Shown: positions 48,694 to 61,820, counted from the stretch's first letter. The stretch: DNA of 64,000 nt from Adiantum capillus-veneris (GCA_014529385.2 CM043955.1:153002140-153066139); one strand, 5' to 3'. A program made the numbers and translations. The notes: generated from the letters alone by a model not told the origin.

Positions 48694-48770
48694 ACATTAG
48701 GAGAAACTTGGACTCACTATTGGGCCCTGCAAGAAGTTCCACTTCAGCTTAGAGAGAAAAAATAAAAATG
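48694..48770. repeat. 77-bp repeat shared with 58,614-58,690
   Basis: Both copies run from 'cattagga' through 'ttggactca' and 'gggcc' to 'cagcttagagaga' and an A-rich end, in the same orientation, with roughly 80% identity by eye. The family is unknown. Confidence 0.6.
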
Positions 48771-50829
48771 TTAAATAATACATTTTAAGTGGTACTTTTT
48801 TGCACCAACAAAAAGCCAAAATGACATTCTTTGTTAGGTAGCCGCCGTCTTTATCATCTTATCCTTCGTTCTCTTGTCAATAATCCAACTAACCGTATGA
48901 CTAATGATTCGAAATGCCAACTTACAAGTGTTCTTTCAAAAAACATAAGCTACAGGAACTTTATCAACTCTAAACAGGGGACTACAGCCTTCCCTCCAAA
49001 ACTTGAGATATTTTGTCAATCTCAAGTGTCTGTCTATTTCTCTATCAACTTTAGGAATGGATAACATTTCTTTTTCGGATGAAAACACCAATTTGAACTT
49101 GCAATCCTCAACCCCTTCATCTTCAACATTGACCCAAAGAAATAACACACATCATCTTCACCAAAGCACTTTGCTTTGCACAATGACAGTAATTGCCACA
49201 TAAAATGTAAATAGGAAAAAACAAGAAAAACTTAATAACCTGGTCGTTGTTGCTGCAACCAGTTGTCATGAAAGTTGGGAGAAAAACTCAGTCCAAAACG
49301 GCCCATAACCATATCTACACAGACGCCCTCGTATGTCTTTTACACCCGTCTGGTACATAAGGCCATAACCCGCAGACTTGAATCCACCTGCAAACACCTT
49401 GCCTATTCCTTCCCCATTGTGTATGATCATAGCATATGCCAAACGTGACCAGCTTCAATGCAAGATGTAGAAATTGAAGCCTTGGTTCGTAGAACTATGT
49501 CTGGCCTTATTGCCAACATATGCTCATGAAGTACGCCTACTGATGAAATTGACCTTGTAAGAATCGAACGAGTTGGCATCAAGAAGAAAATAGAGAAACT
49601 ATTTTCCAGATACTGATGTTTGGTTCAATAGCCATGGCCGACAATGGATTCAACTTCACCTGTTTTGATTGCCTGCTGTTGAGAATGGAATTTATAATCG
49701 GAACCCGACTTGCCAATCACCGTTGTCTTATAAGGAACAAGCCATGCCCGAGTTGCCTCTACTATGAGACAACCATGCCTCATGGAAAAACCCGTACAGA
49801 GTTTATCTTTATTGGAGCCGTGCTCCGTAGTCCAAATCATGGTAATGACTACCAAAATTGGACATAATAGATGATCTTACCAAGGCACAATGGCATAGCA
49901 AGAGTAAGTCGACTGTGTCGAGCATTCACAAATTATCGACCTTGTCGAGTTGTACAATGTGCTGAAAAAGAAGAATAGTTGGAATAGATATGCCTCTTGA
50001 CATGATGACGTAGACGGAGCCTTGCTCCACTGATGTCTTGAGCAGATAACTGGCTAGAAATGAAGCCTGAGAAACTTACTTGACGACTTATTGGGATTGC
50101 AGGTAATGATCGGCCTTGCAGAGTACTTCACTCATACAATCACAAGTTTACCATTTAAGCGCGACACCTGGCCTATACTTGCATGTACTACTGATGAAAA
50201 ACTTTGTTTGCAAACTTCTGCAAAATCGAAATGAATAAGAAACATCAATTTGAAGTGTACTATACTTACCGGCCATCGGAAACATCATGATCTCCATCTC
50301 CAACAAATATGAAGCAATTATGGACGTAAAGGTCAGGGCACCACATTGGTGGCGATGTTGAATAATCCTTATGCTTGTCGATGGTTCTCAACGACCTCTT
50401 TCTGGCATGTTTGTGTGAACCACACAATGCCAAAATCTTCAGCATCTTGTACATCTACGGCTTAGAACCGAAAGAAAGCGTTTGCCAAGGCTACGAAACC
50501 CCAAGGGCTTCGCATCGATGCGTGTCTGCAATTAGCCAAAAAATAGAGATCTATGCCGTGGGATAAGGCTCATATGGCTAGGGTGCCCAATTTGGGGCGC
50601 CCAATTGTAGACCCCAAAACAAAAAACAAGAGAATTTGAAAAAAATAATAATGTAGTGATGGCTTTCTGAGCAGCGTGCGCGAAGCAGGCGGGTGCATGG
50701 ACGTCCACGTATGGCGCTCCAACGCGCATGGTGCATGAACGGATCTTGTTCCTGATTGTAGCACAATTAATCCAACCCAAACCTCTATCGATTTGGTGAT
50801 GTTCGCCCTTCTGCCCGCCTGTGTGCAGG
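48771..50829. other. Unassigned 2-kb stretch
   Basis: Open frames up to about 85 codons on both strands (for example 49,616-49,867) show no motif that I recognise. A phrase coding 'RPCRV' recurs near 49,940 and 50,110. It may be a decayed element or gene; I cannot decide. Confidence 0.3.
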
Positions 50830-51030
50830 GGGTACTTCACACGGATCTCCTTTGAACCACCATACCTCTAAGGGTTGGCTCCTGCGGCTCTACCCTGCCT
50901 TCGGCCAAAACGGCCCTTCTCCTACTCAAGGGGCCATGCCCGCGGCAGTCGAGATCTCCTCCATCCCCTGCTTAGGGTGGCTGCACACGGCAGCCTGCAC
51001 CTCTCTTGGCAGAGGGTTTGTCCACGACCT

Positions 51031-51070
<40 letters not shown>

Positions 51071-51158
51071 ATGCAACCTCAGGAAACAGCAAGCACTAGT
51101 CCTCTCCTTCCTCCATGGCTACTCCTCCATCCCCTTCGCCCCTGAGCTCTAATACCAA
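50830..51158 (-). pseudogene. 5' internal start of the chromovirus (leader/gag start)
   Basis: On the minus strand this follows the LTR and primer site and begins with a Gly/Glu-rich stretch, interrupted by a (GA)n run (51,033-51,068). It is the internal sequence next to the 5' LTR at 51,159. How far it extends to the left is unclear. Fossil. Confidence 0.4.
51141..51157 (-). other. iMet-type primer-binding site
   Basis: The minus strand reads TGGTATTAGAGCTCAGG. The plant initiator-methionine tRNA site used by many chromoviruses and copia elements is TGGTATCAGAGC. Confidence 0.8.
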
Positions 51159-51332
51159 TATAAGACCTAGGGTAACTGAACCTGGGATAGTCCTCCCTAC
51201 CGCCCCTTATATAGGCTAGCTCCTAGCACTTGCCCTAAGAAAATCCCCAGTCCGCACTGGTCCAGCCAACCCTTGGCCTAGGTCCCTGACCCCCTAGGTT
51301 GGGCCTTGCCCCGTAGGACCCTTGTCCTGACA
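51159..51332 (-). repeat. 174-bp chromovirus 5' LTR inserted in a LINE copy
   Basis: On the minus strand it starts TGTCAGGACAAGGG and ends TCTTATA, the same length as 34,871-35,044. The flank CAACA (51,333-51,337) is TGTTG on the minus strand, the same five bases that follow the other LTR. Confidence 0.85.
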
Positions 51333-51337
51333 CAACA

Positions 51338-52046
51338 TATAGTCAATCACGCTATCACCATTGTGCTTTCTACATGTAAAGTCATTGGTGCCTTTCCATA
51401 AAGATACACCATTTGCAATGAGCATTCCGGTACTATTGCACATATGTAGAAGTGACTTTCCATAGTGATCCAGTTGTTTTGCATCATTAGAACTTCAATT
51501 ATACATGTATGAGTCATCCATTCTTCTTGAGACATGCGGCATGTCGACTTGTTGTGTGTCGTGTTGTGACATATTTGTGTGAGCATTCATGTCTCCAAAG
51601 ACAATGACTTTACCTTAGTCCCTGTAATGAGAAATATCTTCCTTTAGTTCAACAAAGGGCTGATCATTATCCATATCCAAGTGAGCATAAAAGTTGGAGT
51701 CATAGTGAGGAATGTAGCAACCAGCCACAAACATGACTTGACCATTTGGTGGGCTGATTTTCATTCATAAGTAGCTTTTATACTTATCTTCTTTGACAAT
51801 GGAAACGTCTTTCAAACCCTTTGTGATCACACATTCTACACCTCTTTGGCCTTTACGTTGCTTTGCATTTTTGGCCCACATCAAAGAATTCACATCATAT
51901 TTGTCAAATCCAAGAACTCGTTGCGCTCATGCTCCCATGTTTTGACAAGAAGTATCACATCGGAGTCATTAGTAAGCTCATCAATGTCAATTCCCGCATT
52001 CCATGGATACCCGTTACAATTCCAAAAGCTTATTTGTAAGCGTGAG
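51338..52046 (-). pseudogene. LINE fragment (endonuclease part)
   Basis: Matches the intact LINE from about residue 46 to residue 275 (ending 'VIDYML'), minus orientation. The downstream LINE part is missing because the chromovirus LTR cuts in. Some positions have decayed. On its upstream side the match stops at 52,046, where sequence unrelated to the (TC)n of the intact copy begins. Confidence 0.85.
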
Positions 52047-52985
52047 TTGGTCTCATAGATCATGTGTCCCTATTTGTTGGGTGGACTTGCATCCTCCTCA
52101 AGTCACTTTTCTTCTTGAGAGAGAAGGAGAAGAGAGACTTGTAGGCTAGTTAGGGTTTTTCCATGGCGTGTTGTTGGCGAGTCAAGGTTTCGCAGAGAGA
52201 TGGCGTGCTATTGGCGAGTTAGGGAGAGAGAAAGAGAGAGAAGAGTGGAGGGTGAAATAGAGTGCATAGAGACATAAGAGGATGATAAAAAAGAATATGT
52301 AAATGCCCCATCTAAATGAAACATGCAACCATGAATTAATGCAAGTACAAAAATTTGGGTATACAATAATTTCAAAAATATAAATGACTAGTAGAAGCAT
52401 CGGACCCTATGTAGGGATCGACTGGTCCACCCATCCGCTTCCACTCCTACTATAGATAGAGATAATTTCACTTTTCATAGGGACCAAGTCAAAAAACCTC
52501 CAACTAACCTTAGACATATGAGGCCACTTCGCCTCCCTCCATGAACCTGAGCTCTAAAAGGATTCCAAATATCACTAGGTTGTAGGAAATCAACACAAAC
52601 CATACAAGTTTAGGTGCCACACATCTTCATTGCCCAGCATCGAGTGTTTAGACAAAGCCAAGGGAAGATCCTTGATGGATTAGCCATGTATTTATTCAAC
52701 CCCAACGCACTAGCTGTGTAGATGAGCCTAGCAAAAGAAAGAAGATATAGGCAACACCCGTGATCCAGCAAAGCCCCTGGTCATTGACCCTTTCTCTAAG
52801 GCTAAGCGATGTAGGTGATCCTAATCTTGTAGCGTCGTTGTCATAAGAAACATAGCACATGATGCCAATCAAATAACATTTTTCACATGCACAAAATTTT
52901 TTTCCAAGCAATCAAACTGTATATGGTCTCTACCCTTACATGTCTACTATAAACCATCAAAACCACTTCATAATCCAATCCAAAA
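52047..52985. other. Unassigned sequence
   Basis: GA-rich to 52,250, then AT-rich. The words 'gtgttgttggcgagt' and 'gtgctattggcgagt' form a small local repeat near 52,165-52,215. No gene seen. Confidence 0.3.
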
Positions 52986-53330
52986 CCATAGACCATAACC
53001 CAATCCCATCATATGGGTGAGAGCTCCACCCGACTCAGGGTGATAGCACTCAAGTTCATGTGTTTTTTACTTCTTCTCCGCTAGGTTAAGCTTTACTTCA
53101 TAAATCATGTCATTCTTTCTATAGCTCTCTATTAACTTAGTGAAGTTTACAAGTCATAACCATAGACCATAACCCAATCCCATTATGGGTGAGAGCTCCG
53201 CCCAACTCAGAGTGATAGCACTCAAGTTCATGTGTTTTTCTTTTTACTTCTTCTCCACTAGGTTAAGCTTTACTACATAAATCATGTCATTCTTTCTATA
53301 GCTCTCTATTAATTTAGTGAAGTTTACAAA
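52986..53330. repeat. 174-bp tandem duplication
   Basis: Two head-to-tail copies, 52,986-53,159 and 53,160-53,330, differing by a few bases and small indels. They lie just beyond the protease end of the chromovirus relic. Confidence 0.85.
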
Positions 53331-54830
53331 TTGAAGTTTAGGTTTTTCTCATCTAAAAGTTGAGAAAAAAATTTACAATGTAAGTGAGCATCATTGGACT
53401 TAATCCAATCCATCCCTAAAATTGCATTATAAACTCCTATGGGTAATATTGTAAAATGAGTTGAAGTGTTGTGGCCATCCAAAACAAAATTCAAGTTAGC
53501 CGTTGAAGTAAAATATTTAACTTTCCTACCCATACTTAAGTCCATTGTGAGGTCACTATCAAGATGTTTAGGTAGAATGAGGTTTCTAATGCATCTAGAA
53601 GAAATGAAAGAATGTGTACTCCCAAAATCAATCAGTAAGGTAGAATGCTTACCTTGACACTTTGATGGGGTCTGAATTATAAAAAATTCATCATTCACTC
53701 CTTGATGTTTGATTGTAGCATGAACATATACATTTTCTTGATTCCCTCTAGCTCTAGCACCTTGAGGTCTATTGGCTTGAGATCTCTCTTGAGGTCATTG
53801 ATGTCCTCCTCCTCCTCCTCCTCCTAGATGAGGTTGTCTGCTAAAGTTATTCCCATTATTATTGTTTTTGATGCTGGTGTTGGATGGTCCATTCCTCACA
53901 AAAGGTGGGTTTCTTGGTCTAAAATTTCCATGGTTTTGAGGAGTTATTTGATTATGATTGAAGTTTTATTGAGTGAAATTCTACTAAGTTGCACGTGGTC
54001 TAGGTCCAAATTTTTTGAAATTCTAATTTGGGTTCTAAATCCTGGCTCACAATTCTTTGTTGATCTTGAAAGTTTTGGGTCATTAAATAGGCAATCTTTG
54101 GATTGATGATTAGGGTCAAGGTAGGTGTAACAAAGGTGATCTTGCCTAGCCTTCATACGTAGTAACATTTTTCTTCTTTGTTGTGAGTTTCCAAGTCTTG
54201 CTCATCTTTAAGACGAGGTCTTTTGGTTTCATAAACAGGAGAAAGTTCTTGTTTTTGCTTCGCACTATTAGATAGTTTGAGAGCTCAATGGGTTTACCTT
54301 CATCAAGAACATCTGCAAAATTGTTAGTCAAAAACTTAAAAGCCTAGTTCCCAAAGGATTGTGAAAACTTGACACAAATTATACTCTAAATCTCTGGTCC
54401 TCTGAGTACAATCAAGAAATTCATTCATGTGATCGGAATGATATACCTTGTTTTGATAGTTTTTCTTTAATTGAGTCTTAAGATAATCCCAAGTTAACGT
54501 TGTATTTGGATCAACATTGTTCTCATTGCAATGATCTTCCCAACAATGATTGTCCTTCTTCTCTACTTTGAATTTGAAAATAATGGTTTTGTTCTCTGTG
54601 GATGAATGAGTCAAATCAAAATAATTGTCTATACGCTCAATCCAATCCTCAAGAACTTTGCCCACATCTTTCCCTTCCCTACTCAAATTCACAAGTTGAG
54701 ACTTATGGGGCATAGCATTAGTGTCTTGATCAATGATCATCGGCTTTGGTGCAATTGGGGCATTGGCATTTGTAGCCACTCTGTGTCCCCTAGGATGCAT
54801 GATTAACTATTGCACATATCAATTCAAGCT
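53324..54830 (-). pseudogene. Chromovirus gag-protease relic
   Basis: The gag part (54,336-54,800) has 'VLEDWIERIDNYFDLT' and 'TLTWDYLKTQLKKNY', followed by a zinc-knuckle trace 'CYTYLDPNHQSKDC' (about 54,060-54,130) and the protease ('IDFGSTHSFIS', 'YNAILGMDWI', 53,324-53,698). The LGMDW motif is typical of chromoviruses. Reverse transcriptase and integrase are missing. Broken. Confidence 0.8.
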
Positions 54831-57800
54831 CCCTCTTATTCCAGAACATCCTAATATCACTTAAAGAATTAAAATCTATTAATTGAGAATATGAGATGAA
54901 AAGAAGAAGGAGAATAATAATAATAAACAAATTAAATCAATTTCTATATCCAAAAATTATTGATGTTAAAAAATAGGCTGCCTTTCAAATATTGTCAATA
55001 TTCTTTGATAGTCCTAATGTAATGCAAATTTTATGATAATCGTTGTGGCATCTTTCCGCTAGTAGATCATAGTGGTCTCACTCTACAAGTATGTTCTGTG
55101 GAGTAATCTAGTCAACTTTTTGAAATGCGGATATGAACATGCTCTCATTTGTGTGCAAATCATACCACTCTTGTGTGATTGACCGGTTTGCCATGGGCAC
55201 TTGCATGTCACTATGGACTATAGCCTTCCTAAAATTGAAGAAACCAACACACATAACAAAATTCTTGGGAAACTTATTGAATAGGATCATTACATTGTGT
55301 GGTTTATGGATAGTGGACCTCCCAAATAGGTCAAAGAATAATCCCTACGGCAATAGACTAAAAGAATGGGTGAAATTATTTATACATTTCCTTCCCCGCA
55401 CATTAAACATAACAATGTTGAAACATCCTGTCACTGTAACTAAAAGAAGTACAACCCTTGCTAACCACGTCTCCTTTGTTGGTCTCATGATAAGCTCATG
55501 GGCATCGATGTATAGTAATCGATTGGTGACAATGATCTCTTCCTTGAAATGTACCCACTCGATACTTGCCCTTGATGTTGCTTTGTGCTCAAGTGGTCCA
55601 AATTCCGGGTTCCCCATAGCATAGTGGTAGCATACCCTGAGATTAGGAAGAGCATGGGGTGTAGGAGGGCCTCTTTATTTTCCATGAGATAATGGAGGTG
55701 ATTAATGTTTTGACAAGTAGAATGCACGCTATGTGTGCATGGTGGGTGTATAAGAGAGGTGTAAGAGTGGTCAAAGGATGCACTTTCCCCCCCGAAAAAG
55801 GAGGTGAACGACTTTATGATTGTTGCCATTCCAGAACTCCTACATATGATCTCTGATTTAAGTGAAGAGTATAGATCTGTAATCTACACGTCGAGCTCTT
55901 TCCTTTCCATAGATATGCTACCTTCTAGATTTTTAATTTCATTTTGGGACAAAAATTTGAATTCAAATAAACTAGTCATTTTGCATGTTTGAATTTAAAT
56001 GTTGTCCTTTGATTGCTTTCTTAATACTAGAGGTTTAACTACCTTTAACTACCAAATAAAGAGGCCCTACTAGACCCCATTCTCTTCCTAATGATGTGTT
56101 CAAAACCACACAGTTAATAGATATTAGTCTCTTCTTCTATGTCCCATTCAGTTTGGTGGTGATGAGATATTGTACCTCAACTCCCATCTGTAGACTCTCT
56201 TCAACTATCAATCGTGACAATATTCTCACCCATATTCCATGAGGAAAATATCAACAGTCATCTACACACACATCCCGTCACTCAATTTAGTCAAGAACGG
56301 ACAAAACATACATTAAGACTTCAAAGATATTTCCTTAAAACAATTTAAATCAACTCAAAATTGAATTTTTCCAATTCTAAATTATAATGGGTTACATCCT
56401 ACTTTGGGGAAGGTACATAAATACATAAAGGTCTAATAAACCAATTCTTGGATCCCATAATTGAGGTTCTATCCTTGTATAATTGGGTTTCAAAATGAAA
56501 AACTTATACTTGAGCACTTAAGTTTACATTTTCATTAGGAAAAAATTGAACTCATTTTTGGACCTTTTAAGAGTGCCACATCATCAAAGTTGTACAAAAG
56601 AAAGCAACCCGGTAGACCCCTCTAAATATTGCTTAGAACCCCATGATATGACCTATCATTGGAAAGATATTCAAAAATGGATTCTAAAGAGCCAAGGTCC
56701 GAAAAGTTTGGATGACTTCTATGAAAGTTATGCCATTTTTTTTCGATCAGCCAGGTTTTGTTACCGTTACGGTAATCTAAAATCACCTTTTTCTAGATCT
56801 ACATGAAGGCAATGTCCGATACATGTGTGCTATATATCAATAGATAGCATTTGAAGAGTAGATTCTAAATATCCAACCTCCGACAAGTTTGGATCTTATT
56901 TGCAAAAAATTTACCAATCCCCACTTTTTGAAAGCTATGTGACCTTAACAATTCTTGCAAGGACCATTTTTGAGTCCAAACTTTTCCTAATGATTCTTTA
57001 TACCATTCTTCTCCACGAGAGATATTTATCGGTGGTAATGCATGAATGTAGTTTACATCAGCAAGTCATTCATTAACATCCTCCCTGTAGAAATATTCGC
57101 TTGGGTTCATCACCATATGATATGCTTGAGCAAACTCTTGGCTTTTTATATTCAACAAAAGTGATAATGTTATTGTGAGAATTGTATTGTAGACTTTACT
57201 AAACCAATCTTGAGGTACATAGTAGAATTGATTCTTGCTATCTGATTCATTTCAGACCTTGAATATGACATTTTCACAGAAGTCATATCTTTGATTAAGC
57301 ATGAGTGATTTCTTGCTAAGAACGATATCATGGCTTGGTACTTCCAAAGGCGATCATAGGTCAAAGTAAAGAACATACTTTTGCATTTAGGCATCACCTT
57401 CCTATAGCTTTTGCTTAACCCAAAGTTGTGGGTCGACCATATACCTAGCAGGCACTTGGGTTTGGTGTTTGGATTGGGCATCAATATACAATTCCCATGC
57501 TACATAGGAGTTTGGAACAAGGTAATCTCTAGTCCTCTTCAAAGTTTAAACCACTTCAACTCCCCAACAGACATTGAACCCAACATCATAGTCGAGAAAG
57601 ACATTTCTTGCAAAGTCGCTTGGGAGTTCATGAGAATGGTTAAGAAGATCCATCTAAAAACAAAACAAGGAGAGAGAAGACTTAGTACACATGGCTACCA
57701 AAATTGAGTCTATTTCTTTATTCATAAATTTTTTATTTTTATGGTTTCTTATAAAATTATTTATGTCATGGAGCTAGCTTTCTACATACCCTCTTAACTC

Positions 57801-57999
57801 TCATTACTAGAAATTCTGTTAGACCTCTCATATCAGAGTGTGGTCTATAGTTATCTTCTATCCTATTCTTCACTATGATGATAGCAAGTGCTATTTCTTG
57901 GTGCAAAAGTGTCACATGTCCTACGTAAGGAAGTGATGTCTTCCTTTGGCACTCTCGTTCCACGCAAGAGATTTCTTGTGGTGGTAGTGGCACCAAGGA
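54831..57999. other. Long stretch without a recognised gene
   Basis: AT-rich, with scattered open frames of 60-160 codons on both strands. The best is the minus-strand frame 55,108-55,617, listed separately. The part 56,000-57,770 looks like decayed non-coding element sequence. No repeats with partners in the window were found. Confidence 0.35.
55108..55617 (-). pseudogene. Unrecognised ORF-like region
   Basis: One minus-strand frame stays open for about 170 codons apart from a single stop near 55,345. It includes a hydrophobic stretch ('LARVVLLLVTVTGC') that could be a membrane segment. A plus-strand frame over the same bases is also open, so the coding sense is uncertain. I do not recognise the family. 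Confidence 0.25.
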
Positions 58000-58510
58000 A
58001 GGATCTCGTCGCCCATCGAGAAGCAAGGATCATAGCCCTCGAGGCATAGATCCAAGAACTCATCCAGGAGAACAGGAGACTCGAACAACATCTACACAAG
58101 GTTGAAGATGCAAAGGAAGTAGAGAGACAAGCTCTGCTTATAAAAGCACATGAAGTTAAAACCTCCCTTATTGAGACTGTCATGGTGGCTCAAAAGGAAT
58201 CCCAAGAAGCAGCACACAAGAAGATTGACACCAGGATACGGGAGATCATACAAGAATGATGGCTACAAGAATCTCTTGGCCTCAAGGTCAGAATTCAAGG
58301 GCTCCATCCACTGTGGTGCACCAGCGAGGACACCCATGGGACACCCTTGAGGAAACAACTACCAAGCTCAATGAAATTCTTCAACCTTTCTACATTGAGC
58401 TTGAAACTATCTCTTGGATCAACGTCACAAAGACGCATGTACGACCCGAGCATTTCATACTCACTTTCAAGGACAAAGATGAATGGATGAAGCTGCTACG
58501 CAAATCTTGA
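58000..58510 (+). pseudogene. Coiled-coil coding remnant
   Basis: Plus-strand reading gives a Glu/Lys/Gln-rich stretch with heptad-like Leu/Ile/Val spacing ('LEQHLHKVEDAKEVERQALL', to 58,258, with one stop at 58,049), followed in another frame by 'TTTKLNEILQPFYIELET' to 58,508. It may be a gag- or accessory-ORF-like piece. No family assigned. Confidence 0.35.
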
Positions 58511-58613
58511 CTACTCAAGGGAAAAAAGTTTTTGTGGATGGTTGAGGAACTGACCACAAATCAACTCAAGAGTAAAGCAAGCAAGCTCAAAAAGATGAAT
58601 GAAGCATGCAAGC

Positions 58614-58690
58614 CATTAGGAAAAGTTTGGACTCAAAAATGGGCCTTGTAAGAAATTCCAGGTCAGCTTAGAGAGAGATAATAAAAAGTC
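58614..58690. repeat. Second copy of the 77-bp repeat
   Basis: Same orientation as 48,694-48,770, right after the coiled-coil remnant. Confidence 0.6.
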
Positions 58691-59013
58691 CCTAATTTCA
58701 TTTTTTGATATTCACTTTCAAAAAAACTCGGATATCATATTTGGGGGGTACGTTTATTAAAACTCTCAAAAAGTGTTTAGACAATGATAACATACGACGG
58801 CTCCGAATTGAACGCCGATTATCTCAATCTTTTGGATTTTTCAAAACTAAGATTTGGCGCTCAACGAGGTGCATTAAATTTTATTCTTCTCCTCAGTTTC
58901 GCATCTCTCTTACTTTGCGCATGCGCGCAGTCTCTTCCCTTGAGCTCTCTTCCATTTTCTCCACTCTTGCGCTCTCCTCTGTTTTGAGATTTCTCATTCA
59001 CCAAGTCGTCTCA

Positions 59014-61810
59014 ATGTCATTATCATCTTCACACAGAACTCGGACAAGGAGTCAAAACAATGTGTATCATATGCATATCAAACTGTCCAGAGAATATGAG
59101 CCTTTCCACAAGAAGAATAAGCGAGGCATCCTTTCCGAAGCTTCAAAAGAGAACTTCAGATTTCAAGGTTAAAAAAGCGTCGATCTTTGGGTGGATGGCA
59201 GGATATATCCTAATCATCCTATCACCAACTCAACTCCACCGTTCAGAAATATAACGTCATTGCTGAACTATGTAGGAGACGGTTATTCTGGTTTATATGG
59301 CTACACCAAGCATTTGGTGGCCAGAAGTGATATTCTTAAGCTTGAGAGAGACCTTTCACACAAAGAAAACTTTTGCTTGAAGCAAACTGTGACAGAGTGC
59401 GCTCAGCAATTGAAAGGCAATGACGAAAGCATCACGCATCTCACACAAGATCTCAGAGAAAAAAATACTGTCTTGGGTCCTCGGTTAAGATAACGACGCT
59501 TACGAGACATTGAATAGCTGAAGGTTGGTTCTGGGGGTTTGAAGAAGAGGGTTAATGCAATCAAGTAAGATTATCATTCAAGCAGGTTTAATTCATCTTT
59601 ACATTTGTAGTTTTATATCTTACTTTTCATATTTATGCTTAGATCGTTGCTACATCCTCATTCAAATATTGACAGCAACACACCAACTTCTTCAATTCCT
59701 TATGGTCTCATACTAAAACGCAAAGATGTCGCCGGACTTTTGGACGATAAGCGCTACTGCAAGATTTTTGCTAAGCAACTTGACACTCTTTTGAAACAGA
59801 ATCAACTCCAAACACGTGATGTTCAGTCAATTCTGGATGAAGCCGGAATATCCAATAAAGGTTATTCTGAAATTTTTATGTATGTCTGGTGTTTGAATCA
59901 ATTGTCTTCACCTGTCAAATCAAATGTCTGCAATTTTTAGGTATATTGGATATGTGTAGCATTTGAAAACTTGGAAATAGTCCATTTACTTAATTTTCTG
60001 TTTACAGAACTATGCATCAACAAAGTAAGAAGTTCAATCTCAAGCACACGTTGCTGCCAAATCCTTTCTCCATTCGAAAGACAAGACTGGAGGTCAACCA
60101 GGAAGTGCTTCGAACATTGGGCACTCCTTTTCACATTGAAGCAATGTAGAGATCGCCATCAGCAGAGGAAGTGGTCTATGGCAAATATAATAATATATTT
60201 TATGATTTAGTAGCTTTGCAGACATATATTGTTCAATTGTTCGAGGTTTCTCAAGATGAATGCAATGGAGTCTTAAAGTTTGTGCTTAAACTGGATGAGT
60301 GCGAGCTAGTGAAAGAGACAAAGGTTGAGCGTGTCACAAAAACACTTATGAATAGAGCATTAGATGAAAGCATTGCTTCAGACGACCCTAGAAAATTTAG
60401 CGTGCAATCCGAAAACAATATTTTCTTATTAGCCACATTCAAGGTTTGATATCAACAAGTTTTTGCTTAAAAAAATGGTTAGACATGTTTCATTTGATTG
60501 GTTTGGTTTTCCCATTTCAGGTGCCTGTAGAGAATTTCGATATTCTTAACTGGGTTTTCCATCAAACAAGTATTCCTGAAGTCATAAGTGAACAGAGAAA
60601 TGGAAAGACACTCGATCTATTAGGCATGGGTTCATACACAGTAGAGTGGCATATGGCTGGAGATCTCAAAACCCTAAAGTGTATGTACAACATCTCAAAA
60701 GGAGCAACAAGTAAAAGCCCTTGTTTGTATTGCATGGGAGGAGTCATTGGTCTTGACAAAAGAAATTGGAGGAGAGCACCGGGCAGGCACTTGCAGGACC
60801 TTAACTTCCTCCCAGTGTTGGTTATTCCACTATCCAGAGTACATATTTGCACGATGCATGCACTCTGCAAAATCATTGAGAAACTTATGTTTCTGTACAT
60901 TTGTTTTTCTTGGACCACTCGGCCAGCATCAACAAAACAAAGGGCTATATTATCATTGGAATCAGTTTTCTCAAATATGGGCTTGCATGGAGGACATGTG
61001 AAAATAGAGCAGGACGAGAAGAGGTCTAAGAATGGTCGAGATGTGCCAAAGAAGTTGTCTATTGGCGGTGTGAAAGCCCATCTCTTATTGTCCATGCCAA
61101 CAAGTGGCAGACAACGCAAAAGCCATAGTGCTTAGGAAAGGTTGACACTGAGATACAACCGGTGGAGAAACCTGCACAATGCAATGGTTGACCACGCAGA
61201 CAATGGTGCAGCAAGGACTCGCAAAGTGAACGTGTGGAAAAGTTTAAATTCCATATTCAAGTTTTGTGAGCTCAATACTTGGAGAGATACTGACTATACA
61301 TTGTTTCAAGAGCGCCCTTCCACAGGTCTTTCATAGCTGCATGGACAAATCAACACATAACTCATTACATGGTATATTACTTTATTTGATAAAATTGTGA
61401 TTATATATTTACATATAAACAATAGGCTGGTTTTTTTTTGCAGCATATCATATGCAACCACATGCCTTGGTTTGCTAGGCAGTATGGTAGCTTGGCTATA
61501 TGGTCTACACAAGGTATGGAGAGAACTCACTACCAAGCCTATACTGGCTATTTCAGCCACATTCGTCACGGAGGTGGTGCAAACAAAGCCAACAGTTTGG
61601 AGGAACTACATCGATGGAATTATCAAACAACTTATGCATAGAACACACCGAGAGGAATGTGTCAAAGACAGTCAGATTGGCCAAGCAATGAGATTAGCAA
61701 GCAAACGACGGAAGAAGGAAATATGGGAGGCATCTTCTGCAGCATCGCGACATGCAGAGTGGCGACTTCAAAAAGAACGCATTGAAAAAACCTGGACAAC
61801 TGCGACCCAA
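59014..61810 (+). pseudogene. Decayed multi-exon gene of unknown family, interrupted by CACTA
   Basis: A start at 59,014 ('MSLSSSHRTRTRSQ') and several coding blocks are separated by short plant-like GT-AG introns. The best are 59,565-59,642, 59,880-60,007 (donor GTATGT), 60,444-60,520 and 61,372-61,443. Splicing the last three keeps the reading frame. Features include a heptad-rich segment near 59,330-59,490, 'KYNNIFYDLVALQTYIVQLF', then 'WHMAGDLKTLKCMYNISKGA' with 'SPCLYCMGG', and near the end 'STQGMERTH' and 'GGGANKANSLEELHRWNY'. The GDLK...PC..C wording recalls large uncharacterised protein families with a transposase-like core, but I cannot name one. There is an in-frame stop near 60,147 and another near 61,133. 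The 3' end is cut by the CACTA terminus at 61,811. Confidence 0.5.
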
Positions 61811-61820
61811 CACTACAAGA
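61811..61820 (+). repeat. CACTA terminal inverted repeat (5' end)
   Basis: CACTACAAGA. Terminal and subterminal repeats are the binding sites of CACTA transposases. Confidence 0.8.

Noticed and set aside
54831-57770. Host gene candidates such as the open frames at 55,133-55,624 and 56,546-56,806
   Set aside because: Overlapping open frames on opposite strands, no recognisable domains and no splice structure.
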